Assembly: GCA_022225965.2 (NCBI GenBank)
Contig: JAKJXP020000046.1
Coordinates: 186,001-250,000 of the forward strand
Length of the DNA stretch: 64,000 nucleotides
DNA from: Diatrype stigma
Lineage: Eukaryota > Ascomycota > Sordariomycetes > Xylariales > Diatrypaceae
Direction: 5' to 3'
The notes below the pieces were generated by a model. It saw only the letters and a list, made by a program, of their open reading frames with translations, had not been told where the DNA came from and did no database searches. Numbering within the stretch: position 1 is the stretch's first letter; each line of letters starts with the position of its first letter. Both the position numbers and the translations under genes were made by a program. Shown one piece after another: positions 12,691-23,075 of the stretch.

Positions 12691-12853
12691 CGGATGAAGA
12701 GACACAAGACAACGCGGGCGGTCAGGGCCGATCAGGCGCCTGGCTTCCGACTTTACCTAATGGAGGCTCTCGGGCTGGGACTGTCCTGGAATGTGGACAG
12801 ACACGTCTTTCCTCCTTTAGGTATCCGCCGTGACCGGAAACAGTCATTTTACT

Positions 12854-12987
12854 GAGGATCCGAGCAAGTCATTCGTCTGTAAGCTCTGCAACCATCGGTT
12901 TGGAAGACAGGAGCACCTCAAGTGCCCGAACGGCTGCCTGCAGGCGGGGCGGGGCTTCGTCGACAGCGAGGTGACAACCCGGACCTA
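12854..12987 (+). pseudogene. Fragment of an Msn2/Seb1-type C2H2 zinc finger
   Basis: The frame reads [20 protein letters not shown] followed by HLK. This closely resembles the first finger of fungal Msn2/Seb1/MsnA stress regulators (FVC..C..RFRRQEHLKRH). Immediately after HLK the similarity is lost and the frame ends at a stop near 12985. The zinc-ligand CxxC and the first His are present, while the second His and second finger are missing. It is a captured or truncated scrap. The assignment rests on a short but distinctive motif. Confidence 0.5.
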
Positions 12988-13409
12988 ACCCAGCCCCGGC
13001 CTGCACCTATTGCTGACGGACACCCTCATCAGGGCCGTGATCCATCATGTGCGGTGACCTGGCCTGGCCCTCGGCTGGCAGACTGAACTCCGAGTACCAT
13101 CCTCCAGGCGCAAGTGCGCCGCCGCATGCTGGCCCGTCGCCGGAAGGCGCATATGAAGGCTTGGCCTGCTGATTAGATCAGGGTAACTCCTAGGTCTTGC
13201 CCATCATGCTGTCACGTACAGGAAGTACGTCATGGAAGTCCGCGTTAAGGACATAGGAGGGGCCGAGGGGCCAGCGCCTCCTCGATCGACGCCACCATGC
13301 GGATGATGGACTCTGATGTCATCGTCGGCAACAGACACATTGATGACCCTAGTACTACTAGTACTGCTGGCCGAGTTGAAGGAGGGACAGAGAGGCCGCG
13401 AAGAATCAG

Positions 13410-13988
13410 GCCAAGAAGGAGATTATCGAGGCGAATTTCCCTCAGTTGCTTCGTGGCGATGCCCAGCTTTGGTACACCGCCCAATTGGACCCTGTTTCTA
13501 AACAGATTATGCATGGCAGTATTGATATGGCGCTGGCCAAGATCATTGACAAATTCCGACCGGACCCGGCCCAGGCTCTCGAATACCTCAGCAGTGCGGA
13601 GACCAAGATCTTGGAGGATATCCAGGACTTTCGCGTCGACTCTGATTACGACCCTTCAAAGCTGACACAAACCATCCAACTACCCCAACTGGAGCTCTTG
13701 GAGGCGGTCAGAATATACGGAAGTAGCCAAGCGGGATTCGGCTCTTATCCCAAACAACTTGAGTATCAGATCCGACTTTGCGGTTTGATTTGGTACGCTA
13801 CGAAGTCCAAGATCGTACCTAGATTCTGGAAAGACTACTTCAACATCATGGGCACGTTGTCACCCTCCACGAAGATTCTGCCTGGTTGTGGTCTACGTCG
13901 GCTCCAAGGATCTTGTGGCGCCGGGTACAAGTGTGCGACCGATACAACCTTATGTACCTTCCAAGTGCGAGGGAAGTTCAATTCATAA
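13410..13988 (+). pseudogene. Gag-like retroelement fragment joined to an RIYG-type domain
   Basis: The open frame begins KKEIIEANFPQLLRGDAQLWY, similar to the capsid-like region of fungal LTR-retrotransposon Gag proteins (LLRGDA..WY, then ALAKIIDKFRPDPAQALEYL). After a non-matching join it continues LLEAVRIYGSSQAGFGSYP and SKIVPRFWKDYF. This second half resembles the ORF at 28208-29325 (LEALRIYGDGQKGFGIMPE ... GRVPPFWRH). No zinc knuckle, protease or reverse transcriptase follows, and no LTRs are evident, so this is a remnant. The Gag label is tentative; the relationship between the two RIYG copies is visible directly. Confidence 0.5.
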
Positions 13989-14127
13989 GCCAATTCGCCG
14001 ACTTTGGCAACCACGGTAAACGGGCCGGCTCTTTGTGGGGAGACGGGAACTTTCGACTCGGGTTTCTAAGCAAGTGGTAACCATTGCAGAAAACGGAAAG
14101 AAGGAGGAGAGGGAGAAAGGTGGGGTG

Positions 14128-14200
14128 GTGCCTACCACCACGAGGGACCATTTGATGCCACGCTGGCATCGAGAAACCGGGACAAAAGATACGCCCCGGA
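14128..14200 (+). pseudogene. Copy D, best copy of the repeated exon scrap
   Basis: The frame reads GAYHHEGPFDATLASRNRDK and continues RYAPDLGG before degenerating. It is the longest of four related scraps (9007, 9681, 12652, 14128). A small inverted repeat (TTGCCAGTAT / ATACTGGCAA, about 14225-14283) follows. Confidence 0.4.
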
Positions 14201-14319
14201 CTTGGGAGGATTGCTATTGCTATTGTTGCCAGTATATGTGTTCATCAATCCACCCACAATGGAGGAGGATCAATACTGGCAATATCCAGGAATTGCCTAC
14301 TTAGCTCTTTGGACAGTGA

Positions 14320-15143
14320 AATCATCATTGATAGCCGCACATCAATGTTTCCTCCCACTGTGAAATTTGGGATGAAATGCCCTGAAACTGCAACTAAAGG
14401 ACTTACTCCAGTTGGGTTTCTTCAGAGCCTTGTAAAGCTGTACTAAGCAGACCCTCGCGGGCTGTAGAGGTAATGCGTAACGCAGAATTGCCATATGTGT
14501 AATGTATATATCGATCAAATACCAATAATCACTGTTATAAGATAATATAAGCAAGCATCATGATAGAGACTTTCTGTTTGGTCGACACGGAAATGAAAGT
14601 AGCCACATAATCTCCTTGAATGTCATGGGTTATCAAATAACGGGGTAGACTAGTCAGAAGATGTCTGTTCCGCCATCGGCCGTTTATATTATATGGAGTA
14701 CTGATGTCCTTGAGTAGCAGAGCGATTGATGGACTTGTAGTATGATAACATGGACTCTGATTTTCTAGTTACGCAGCACTCATTTCAACATGTCCCTATA
14801 ATTATACGACTAGAGGGGATAGTCGTACGCTTCCTCCACCTGAAGTATGGTGGCAGTAAGTAGTGACGAAAGCAGATCTGACTGCAAGTCAAATCAAATC
14901 ACCACACGGGTTTTCCATCTCGGGCCCGTCGCTTGCTGTCCCTCATACAAAAACTTCCGGTCCTGACTGACTGACCGAGCAATCCTTATCTTCTCTATAC
15001 CAACACATAGTAGATATAGACAGGCCGACCCCCATCGCCGTGGATACTTCTCCAGTCCTCCCAACTAGATGGATCGTTCAGGTGGTTGGTATCAATAATG
15101 AAACGCTCGTGCCTCTCCCTCTCATCTTCAACCAACGATTCTT
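14320..15143. other. Intergenic stretch without recognisable gene
   Basis: AT-richer spacer between the degenerate region and the 3' end of the minus-strand tma20 gene. I see no ORF with known motifs. Confidence 0.5.
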
Positions 15144-16026
15144 TCAATCCGTGCCAAGCCCCCACAGCCCGTCGCCCAGGTAATGCGCGTCCTCGATGAC
15201 GGGGCCCTTGCCTTTCTCCTTCACCTCCACGGTATCCATGAGCAGGAAGCCGACGGCGCAGGCCTCGGTCTTGCCCTCGGCGCGGACAACGACAGGCTCA
15301 CCCTTGACGAGCTCGCGGGTCCAGTGCTCGTCCTCGTCGAGCCCCTCGGCATTCTCATTATTACTGTTTGCTGCCTCCCCCTCCCCTTGTGCCCCCTCGC
15401 CCTCGCCCCCCTCTTTTGCCTCCCCTCCACCACCACCACCTTCCGTCGTACTCCTGGGCCGGGGCAACCGGCCCCCCGCGCTCGTCAAGCCGGGCGCCAT
15501 GAGCGTGGCGCCCGACAGCACGAAGCGGATGGCGCCGCGGTCGATGCGGATGCTGGGGAAGGCGGCGGGGAAGCGGTGGACGAGCTTGAGGTGGGGCAGC
15601 AGCTTGTCGTCCATGTGCTGGAAGAACAGGGGCTGGCCCTCCAGCACGTACAGCGTGCAGCGGTCGGGCAGCTTCATCGACTCGAGCGAGCCCTTCTTCG
15701 GCAGGATCTCCTCGATGTACGGCTGCAGGAGCGGGTACGTCGTCAGCAGCGACTGCCGCAGCCCGCGCTGCACCGACGACTTCAGCTTCGACTTGGGCGC
15801 CGTGTTGATCCTGTGAAGCGTTCAACCCCCGCCGCGCTGGTTAGCCAAAGAGAAGAGAGATTGGTGGTGGTGGTGATGGTAGCTGCCGCTCGTTTGCTTG
15901 TGCTTGTGCTTGTGCTTCGGGGAGGCTTTGGTTGGAGCATCTTGTGGTATCCATCGCGGGGCAAGGTCAGGTCCGGCAGCGGCTGGACAGATTTTTCAAG
16001 GATTATACATACTCCTTCTTGAACAT
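15144..16026 (-). CDS. tma20: Translation machinery-associated protein Tma20 (MCT-1 homologue)
   Basis: Two exons. Exon 1 is 16026-16013 (MFKK plus two bases of the next codon), intron 16012-15811 starts GTATGT and ends ACAG, and exon 2 is 15810-15144, giving 226 residues. The N terminus (SVQRGLRQSLLTTYPLLQPY, then IEEILPKK) and the core (PDRCTLYVLEGQPLFFQHMD, later DRGAIRFVLSGATLMAPGLT) match MCT-1/Tma20. The C-terminal PUA domain ends HYLGDGLWGLGTD. The family binds 40S ribosomes with the Tma22/DENR partner in reinitiation and recycling of tRNA and 40S subunits in the cytoplasm; that role is family knowledge. A Gly/Glu/Asn-rich insertion at about residues 127-165 lies inside the PUA region. 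The tiny first exon explains why the long frame alone lacks a proper ATG. Confidence 0.93.
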
Positions 16027-16729
16027 CTTGGCGGCTGGCTGGGTTCGTTCGTCCGAGGGCAGACAGACAACAAAAGACGAGACGGAGATATCCTTCTTAA
16101 CTGGCTCTAACTGACAATTGCGGCAGACTTGGTGATAGCTGGTGACGTGTTGGCAAGCTTCCAGGTTCTCAGGGAGCTTGTGAAAGTCTCAACTTCCATT
16201 GTATGTGGGTAAGTAGTTGGATGGAGGGGCAAGTGGGCTGGCTGGCTTAGAATGCCCCGCAATCCACCGAGGGGTTGCGCTACAGGTTACCGCTGTGCTA
16301 CGGTGCTGCGGGGCAAGGGCATTTTGCTTAGATCTGTCTAATCTGCCCACCCGCCACTAATGTAAGTAGGTAGCTACATACTGTACATACAGGAGCAGTG
16401 GCATTGATTGCATCACCGTCCCTTCCAAGCCATGTGCGTCCGGGATTCTTGCTTGATCAAAATGTACCACAGTATCGGCTCTCGCACTATCATTGGTGCA
16501 GATCGGAGAATCATGTGGCAGGCACGGATGCTTAGATAAGAAGATCATCATGGTTCATGTCATCGTAGTCATTGAGTAACGTGTAGAGTAAACTACCCTA
16601 TATAGGTAATAGGTTTATGCTAACGCGAGTAGCGGCAATACCAAGTTGTCCGAAACCGAAACCGAAACCCAATTACCATGCTCCCTACACCAACTTGCGA
16701 CACGCGATCGCAACTTCTATGTAAGTAGC

Positions 16730-17063
16730 TTAGCCGTGGTGGACGTGGCTAACCGATCCATCGTCTTTGACGTGAACGTTCAGCCGCTCTGGGCGGAAGT
16801 CCATCGTGACCATCTGGCCAGGCTGGATGACCCGGCACTGCTGCGGCAGGTCTCTCTTGCAGAAGTTCTAGAGTTTTATCATGTTAGCGATACGGATTCT
16901 TACCCTTGAGGGGAGATGGTTTGTTGCAAGGGGATGCGCATCGTACCGTCTCGGTGTGGTCATCGTCAGACAGCTTCTTGCCGACTAGCTTGTTGGTCCA
17001 CTCCTTAGTCTTCTCATCTTCTCCAGAGTTGTTGGAGGTGATACCGGGAACGACGAGAGGCAT
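16730..17063 (-). CDS. Proteinase inhibitor I78 family protein
   Basis: Two exons, 17063-16947 and 16867-16730, joined across a 79-nt intron (GTACGA...CTCTAG), encode 84 residues. The N-terminal half contains EWTNKLVGKKLSDDDHTET and the C-terminal half DLPQQCRVIQPGQMVTMDF and ERLNVHVKDDGSVSHV. The W..LVGK, RVI.PG..VTMD and R.NV..DE/DDG.V..V elements are the hallmark of I78 inhibitors, small wedge-like proteins that block subtilisin-type serine proteases. There is no signal peptide, so a cytosolic role against endogenous or vacuolar proteases is likely. The start codon has a good fungal context (GCCAAGATG). It ends about 700 bp from the start of tma20 on the same strand. Confidence 0.9.
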
Positions 17064-18800
17064 CTTGGCGGATAGATTTGTGATTGATCTAGACGGTATT
17101 TCTGGTGTATGTTGTTTGTCTTGTTGTACGTCGGTAGGTGTCGATGTATTCCTAGGCTTTTGTGAATGTCGCAAGTGGAATTTGGGTTTGGAAATGCGCG
17201 GAGGATGTTGCAAGTCTTTATACCAAGCACAAGCAAGCTGGCAGGTGCATAGTAGGTAGTAGGCAAAACAGGCATCCACGAAACGGAATCTCGTATGACA
17301 GGGAACTTGCGTTTCACGGACTGCCATATTGAGGTAGACCGATGACGTAGGTAGTTAGTCTGGCCCGTCGCCCGTCGCCCGTCGTGTCGCACAAGCGGGC
17401 ATTCGCGGCCTTCACCAGCCTAAGCCACACGTGGCTGAGTCCATTCAAGGTTTGCCACCCATTCCAAGGTTCTCCTGAAATTCGAAGCATTTCCCTTCTA
17501 CTATGAGTATTTGGAATCACGAATCCCACAGTGACTCACAAGCAACCCAAAAACAACACTCTTGACACGTTCTAATATCTCATGACCAGGCATATCAAAT
17601 AACTATAACGCAATTCGGAAACACTCAGAAACAGGTATATTACCATATAGAAGGAGAGAATCGGTTTCTAGTCCAACAAACGAGGAAGCGATGTATAATA
17701 AACGCCAAGCCGCTAGTTGCCGATCTCCATATTATGTAATACAAATTGCCCCTATCTAACCCCTATATCGCGACCCGACATGCCCCCCTCATAGGGGTGT
17801 TCTATCTACCTGTAGGTATAATGACGCCGACAGGTAGTCTGGAAGCTATTGGCGATATTATTATGAGCTAGACCCCACAGGACTACCTATAGCTGGATAT
17901 AAAGCATCTCGACGTGCATCGCTTCGACGCCATCTTCAAGTCGGCGATGCCATCATGGCTGGATTGGGGATTATGTGGCTACATGTATCGTACGTACTTG
18001 ATTACTTGGTACATGCGTTGTTCACAACTTGGTGGTGAATCAAAACTACCCTCCCCCATACGACGTGCCACTTCAACCCAAAGATCATTCACTACGTTGA
18101 TCACCGAACGAAACTAACACGCACTATTCGGCTATTGGCGTGCGTTACAGCAACAACATGCAAAGGGCAGGTTCATACTAGAAGCCCTTCTACAAGCACA
18201 CACAGTGAAAGCTTCCATCCCTTTCCTACTTTCTGCTTTCGCGACCTAAGGGACTTACCAATGAAAAGCGCCAAAGTGCGCCGAGGAATTACCTACGAGA
18301 AATACTTGGTCGATTAATCAAGTGGTACCAGATTTATGCATCCTTGAATACGTATAATATCTATGCTGGCTATACACTGCCCCCTCAAGCCGTGCCAACT
18401 CCCTTTCATTGTAATTTTGAAATATGTGTATCAAAATGGTACATATAAGCTGAAGATCTTCATATCCTCCCATGAGATGACGGTTCCTCCGGACAGCCAT
18501 GCCTGTCGAAGGCACTCGGTTGAAATACAAACGCGCATCCCGCTGGTTTTGCGATTCTGCCAACCCCATCTCGAGCTCGGTGACCATGTCCGGGACCTTC
18601 ATGTCCCGTGTTCATGATGGCGGGAAAGATGATCGCAGGATATAGGCGTAGCAGTGCAAAGGATACGGCATCGTAGGGAGTGGCGCGGTCGGGTGTCGAG
18701 CTCGATTTCATCCGTCCAGCGACGGTATTGCTGGGTTGCTTGATGTAGCCCGCAAGGTGGTGAAGGCGGGGACGTCTCCTCCTGGAGCTCCAGGGTTGGA
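17064..18800. other. Gene-poor stretch
   Basis: The upstream flank of the I78 gene and degenerate sequence beyond it. Short ORFs on both strands show no known motif or conserved composition. Confidence 0.45.
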
Positions 18801-18808
18801 CGTCTTGC

Positions 18809-18860
18809 GCCATATGGCTGACAGCGTTCCAGAGGTCTGGAACGCCACCAGCCATATGGC
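18809..18860. repeat. Imperfect inverted repeat, 25-bp arms
   Basis: Left arm 18809-18833 and right arm 18836-18860 are reverse complements at 22 of 25 positions; all three mismatches are adjacent transitions. The spacer is 2 bp. A perfect 14-bp palindrome (CCTGGAGCTCCAGG) sits just upstream at 18781-18794. Confidence 0.8.
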
Positions 18861-19129
18861 CTAAGTACCTATGAACCCGGTACCATTCCCCCAGTAGCTA
18901 GATATATCTGCAGAGAGGGCGGGGAGCGAGTGCAAAGCACATGTCAGAAGTGGGCAAGCTTTGCTTGTTCCCAGAGAGTGGGATATAAACAAATATCACC
19001 AACTTCTGCCATTTGGGTTACACTCGACTGCCTCGCGCCCTCATTTCTAGTCTTACAGAGAGCCGAGCAGTGTTGGTAGCAAGTAGGAATGGTAGCAGAT
19101 CTTTCCAAATCCGGTAGGGAACTTGTCCG

Positions 19130-20124
19130 TGGGGGGTCGTAAGCAATGGGAGTAGCAAGCAGTATTGCTAGTGGTAGGAGCAATAGCTAGCAATAAGGAA
19201 AGCGAGTTCTGGAGAAGGATTGTGGAAAGCTTTTTTGAGCCATAGTCTGATGGAAGCGCCGCCACCGTGGGCGAATCCGATGTTTATGTGCTCGTCATTG
19301 CCGTTGCCATGGTTGGGATGGTCATGGTCGTCGTCCTCCGGCTCCGGGCTTAGCTTGTCGATGACATCGCCAGGAATGAACCCGTCGAACTCGGGTGACC
19401 CCGGTATCTCCTTGGGAAGAAATCGAACGCGAAACTTCCAAACACCTCGTTATTTGCCATTGACCCATGTGGTGATTGGCCGAGTGAAGGATTCCTACGA
19501 ACCTTGAAAGCCTCTGGAGTGCATGAAGCACATAGTGAGAAGCACAGATTACACTCCAGAACTTTCAAGGGTCTTTGGAATCCCTCCTCCTGCGCTCGTA
19601 TTGGATTGGCAACATTCCAAGCTTAGGTACCTTCTTGATCGTTTCCAGCTGCTGGCGAGGTTTGCTCATTCCAAACTTGTACAGTCTCTGAGGAACCTTG
19701 GCGCTCGTGTTCACCTCTCGAGCGCAAGACCCGCGTGGCTGGGTCCTTGCGGAGCATACCCACCAGGAGGCCCTTCGTAATGAAGATGGCGAATCTTAGC
19801 GAGATGCTCCCAGGTAGAAAGTCGGTTGATATCCTTCCCAAGATTAAATGGGTATACAGGCTGCTTTGGTGTGCCCGAAAGTAAGGCAGAGCACTGCTGA
19901 TAGCCGCTCCACCAATCATCCTTGTCGGGGTTTCCCCCGTCAAGTGGGATGGTGAGAGCGCCCATTCCCGGCAAAGAAGCCTCGATACCCTCGACTAGGC
20001 CGACATCGTAGCGTTTTGCACCTTCAGCAGCAGCACCAAGCCCCCGCCTGGGGAGGACAGGCGTTATTGAAAGCATGGGAGTTGGAAGCCCAGTACAGCT
20101 GCCGGAGGTGCACAGCGCTACCAT
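19130..20124 (-). pseudogene. Unrecognised coding-like remnant in two frames
   Basis: On the minus strand 20124-19711 is open and reads smoothly (YDVGLVEGIEASLPGMGALT, later DDWWSGYQQC and PFNLGKDINRLSTWEHLAKI). Downstream, in another frame, about 19410-19150 reads HPEFDGFIPGDVIDKLSPEP, then an Asp/His-rich stretch, then NIGFAHGGGASIRLWLKKAF. These look like parts of one decayed protein with WW, Cys and HGGG features, but I do not recognise a family. Frame changes and the lack of clear splice sites suggest a pseudogene, although an unresolved multi-exon gene is possible. Confidence 0.3.
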
Positions 20125-20248
20125 GTAGCCATAGAAGAGGGCACCGAGGTTCTAGATTGGGCAGCGCTCGCCCTCACCTCAGGACGCCCTACCCCTACCA
20201 CACCAGGTGGAGCGCGCAGGACCACGTGAGTGGTTTATCTGCGGTCTT

Positions 20249-20345
20249 GAGACACCAATACTGGAGAGCCCATGGGTGAGGAACCCCAATGTGCCATTTT
20301 GGACATGGTTTTTCACCCCGACGAGCTCTCCAGTCTTCGTATCTC
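20249..20345. repeat. Imperfect inverted repeat with 21-bp outer arms
   Basis: 20249-20269 and 20325-20345 pair at 18 of 21 positions, including a perfect CTGGAGAGC/GCTCTCCAG inner block. Pairing continues inward with small gaps (GGGTGAGGAACCCC-like against its near complement) to a short loop around 20291-20300. Confidence 0.7.
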
Positions 20346-20740
20346 TCGCACAGCCGCCGCCAGTGGCCACCAGTGGGTGTTATAATCCACGGTCACCCGC
20401 CCTTGCTATGCGGGAACTTATGTAGTGTCCCCCCTACTTCTGGACAGATTCCACGTTCATGACCACGTCCTCATGTACACACTCATGTCGATGATGTCGT
20501 CGTCGATATGGTGAACAAGCACTAAGACCGTTCTCCCAGAGTGGGTCGCCAGAAGCTGGAGTAGAACTCCCCTCATCTTGGTCATGCCGGCTTTGACATC
20601 GGGCTCGAGCGAGGACCCGCTCGAGTGCCTAGGGTTCTCCCAAGGAGCAGTCGCCGGCAGAGGCGGTCATTGCCGAAGGAGACCTTATGCTTGGTCTGCA
20701 CTCCTTCGATTATGGTAATCCCAGATGGACACGCTAGTAC

Positions 20741-20911
20741 CATTGGATTCTCGTCAGCTCTCCTAGAAAATGACTATGTACGACATTGACACTGGACTCA
20801 CAAACGCGGGCGATAGATACCCCAAGCGTTTGCGAGGTCCAATGCCAATGCCGTACATCATGTCTGCCTTGATATCGGCGCAGCGTTTGGAGAGCTGACG
20901 AGAGCCCAATG
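20741..20911. repeat. Long foldback, about 170 bp
   Basis: The outer 23 bp (20741-20763 and 20889-20911) pair at 21 of 23 with two transitions. After a gap of about 15-20 nt in the left arm, pairing resumes over about 35 bp (ATGTACGACATTGACACTGG near 20776 against the complement of the stretch around 20838-20855), again with mostly transition differences. No TA or longer target duplication is clear at the ends. Confidence 0.75.
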
Positions 20912-23005
20912 AACCCCACCTGCTGGAACGAGGTGCGTTCTTGTGGATGACGGTAATTGCCGATGACAGTCGTCACCGACATCCAGAACTGGATTGCCAT
21001 AATCGAAGTGTGCGTCCCCATGCTCCCCTGGGCCCCCAGTGACGTGGCATCATGCGCTTGAGCATGCGCGCTTGAGTATAGAAGTTCAGTCTGCCGAGGG
21101 CCAGGTTTCGAGCCCTGCGGACCCATGGCAGTTAACGGTCCCGGTGCGGGTGTCCGTCTACATCCGCCACAGGCCAAGGCTGGCTCGCGGCCCGGTCGCC
21201 AAGTGTGTTCAGCTCGCCCATGCGCATGGGAGCCCAGAGGGGAAGCACAGTGAGCCAGATTGGATAGCAAAAGCTTTGTTCATAGCAAAAGCTCGTTGGT
21301 GGCATATTCCGCGTGGTGTTGCGGAAAACGGGCAACAGGCTGCTCTCGACTCACGGTGTCCGGTAGCCAATGGGCAGCAACCTTGCCCCTGGTGGTGTAG
21401 CCAGCACCAGCACATGGTTGGCTTGTAGTTTGGCATGTGCTCACCATTGAGCAAAAGCAAAGTGAGTCCCTTCAAGGTCTTTCAGTTCGATCTTGTCCTG
21501 ATCTCTTCGCAGTGATTGGGCGTCCTCCCAGGGGTTGCATATGATTGTCGCGATAGTGGCGGTCGCCATGTTTGCGAACTTTGGTGACCCGTCGTCGTAA
21601 GAAAAAGCCAGCTGCAACCAGGAGCAAGGGCAAGAGCAAGAGCAAGAGCTGCATTGAGTTTCGTTCCCATGGGTGGTGAAGTCCCACTTGTTTGGATCCC
21701 ATCGATTCGATCTCCGGTACCAATGTTGGAGCCCTTCACAATAGGTAGCAATAGTACCCAGGATAGCGAATTTGAGCCAAGTAGGGTCGCAATTCAGAGC
21801 CTTCTGTGCCCCTTAAGAATATTGTCGGAGGCGTTCAGCATCCTGAAGGGCTTGAGTAATTCTTCAAGGAAGCACTTATTTCTGTCGTCGCCGCAGTACG
21901 CTAGAATGCGACAGGCCTCATTGAAATGCAAGACCGAGCTAAATACTCCGTAGTATATAGCCGAAGAAAAAGCGAAAGCGAAAGCAAGCCCTTTGTCTGG
22001 AGCGCGACGTTGCTAGACTCCGTCACTGCCGTCCTCGAGATAACCCCCATCTCTGACACGTTCTTCTCAGCCTTGAGCTGTCCACGTGTGCTGTGGGACA
22101 TGGTGTCCGCGCCTCCCACTGCGCCCTGTCTCATGATGCGGGTGTCTCTTGGGAAGTCGGCGCTGGTCGCACTGGATGTATCATGTACCTACTGATCGGT
22201 CGGGTACTGATCAGGTGTTCTCTAAGGTGCTTTCTGTGCTCCTTTTGGAAGCTTTTGAGGCAAGCATATGCCTTATCTGCGGTTCTCTTTGTTCGGGTCA
22301 TAGTCCCGGAAACTCCTTATATAGTGGAAGATTTACCACAGCTGGGAAGCCATAGGGCCCGTCAGGCGGCGGCGCCGGAGCTAAATCCGGGCAGTGCCCA
22401 GATTGACCGTTGATGGGATATTGTAGGATGTTAGATGCGGAGACAATTGTGTTGCAATCGCATCTGACATTCTGTCCCGCCAACGTTCTCCGGCGCCAAT
22501 GAGGCGGGAAGCTAATGCTGAAGCCAGGTGAGCAAAGGCCGAAGCCAGGCAAGCAAAGGCCGCATGTCTGGCTTAAGCCATACAGATCGCCGCCAACGGA
22601 CCATCTGCTCCCAAGGGAAGGGCTGACCGTTCCGATATCGTTCTACTGCAACCCCCCGGCGAAGCCAGGTAAGCAAAGCATCTTCGAATTGGTCCATTAC
22701 CCCAATCGAGTCGAAGCCTGCATTCTCGTGTGCGTTTACAGGTACGCCGTTTTTGGCTGCTTTCTGTCCCCAGGGGTCATGTGCGTTCATAGGCAGGTTG
22801 TTTCCTAGCTATTTCCATCCCTTCTTACCTCTTGGTAAGAAGAGGTGGAGCTGGCCGCGCAGTTGCTTTGGATGGCGCGGGCTCAAAGTTTCACGCGCTG
22901 CCTTTGCCGACTGCGGCGGCCCAGGAGAAGAGCCAGGCTAGCACTTGAAGTGCTTACAGTAATTTCGATAGATTGCGATTTCCCTGACTCTCAAGCCTGC
23001 TAGAA
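20912..23005. other. Gene-poor degenerate stretch
   Basis: Several overlapping short ORFs on both strands lack recognisable motifs. Further small inverted repeats occur (for example ATGTTAGATGCG near 22429 with CGCATCTGACAT near 22459). I cannot support a gene here. Confidence 0.4.
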
Positions 23006-23010
23006 AGCCA

Positions 23011-23075
23011 CTTCCGTTGAGCTAGACAACGAGGCAACTTGGCGGTCACGAGCTCATTGTCCAGTTCAACGGAAG
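23011..23075. repeat. Imperfect inverted repeat, 23-bp arms
   Basis: 23011-23033 and 23053-23075 are reverse complements at 20 of 23 positions, and all three differences are transitions. The loop is 19 bp. Confidence 0.8.

Noticed and set aside
15183..16022. Long plus-strand frame of 279 codons
   Set aside because: It is antisense to tma20, crosses its intron, and shows only composition-driven sequence (Ala/Arg/Leu-rich) with no motif.
16646..16909. Plus-strand frame opposite the I78 gene
   Set aside because: It is the complement of the I78 second exon and intron; the minus-strand reading has the family motifs.
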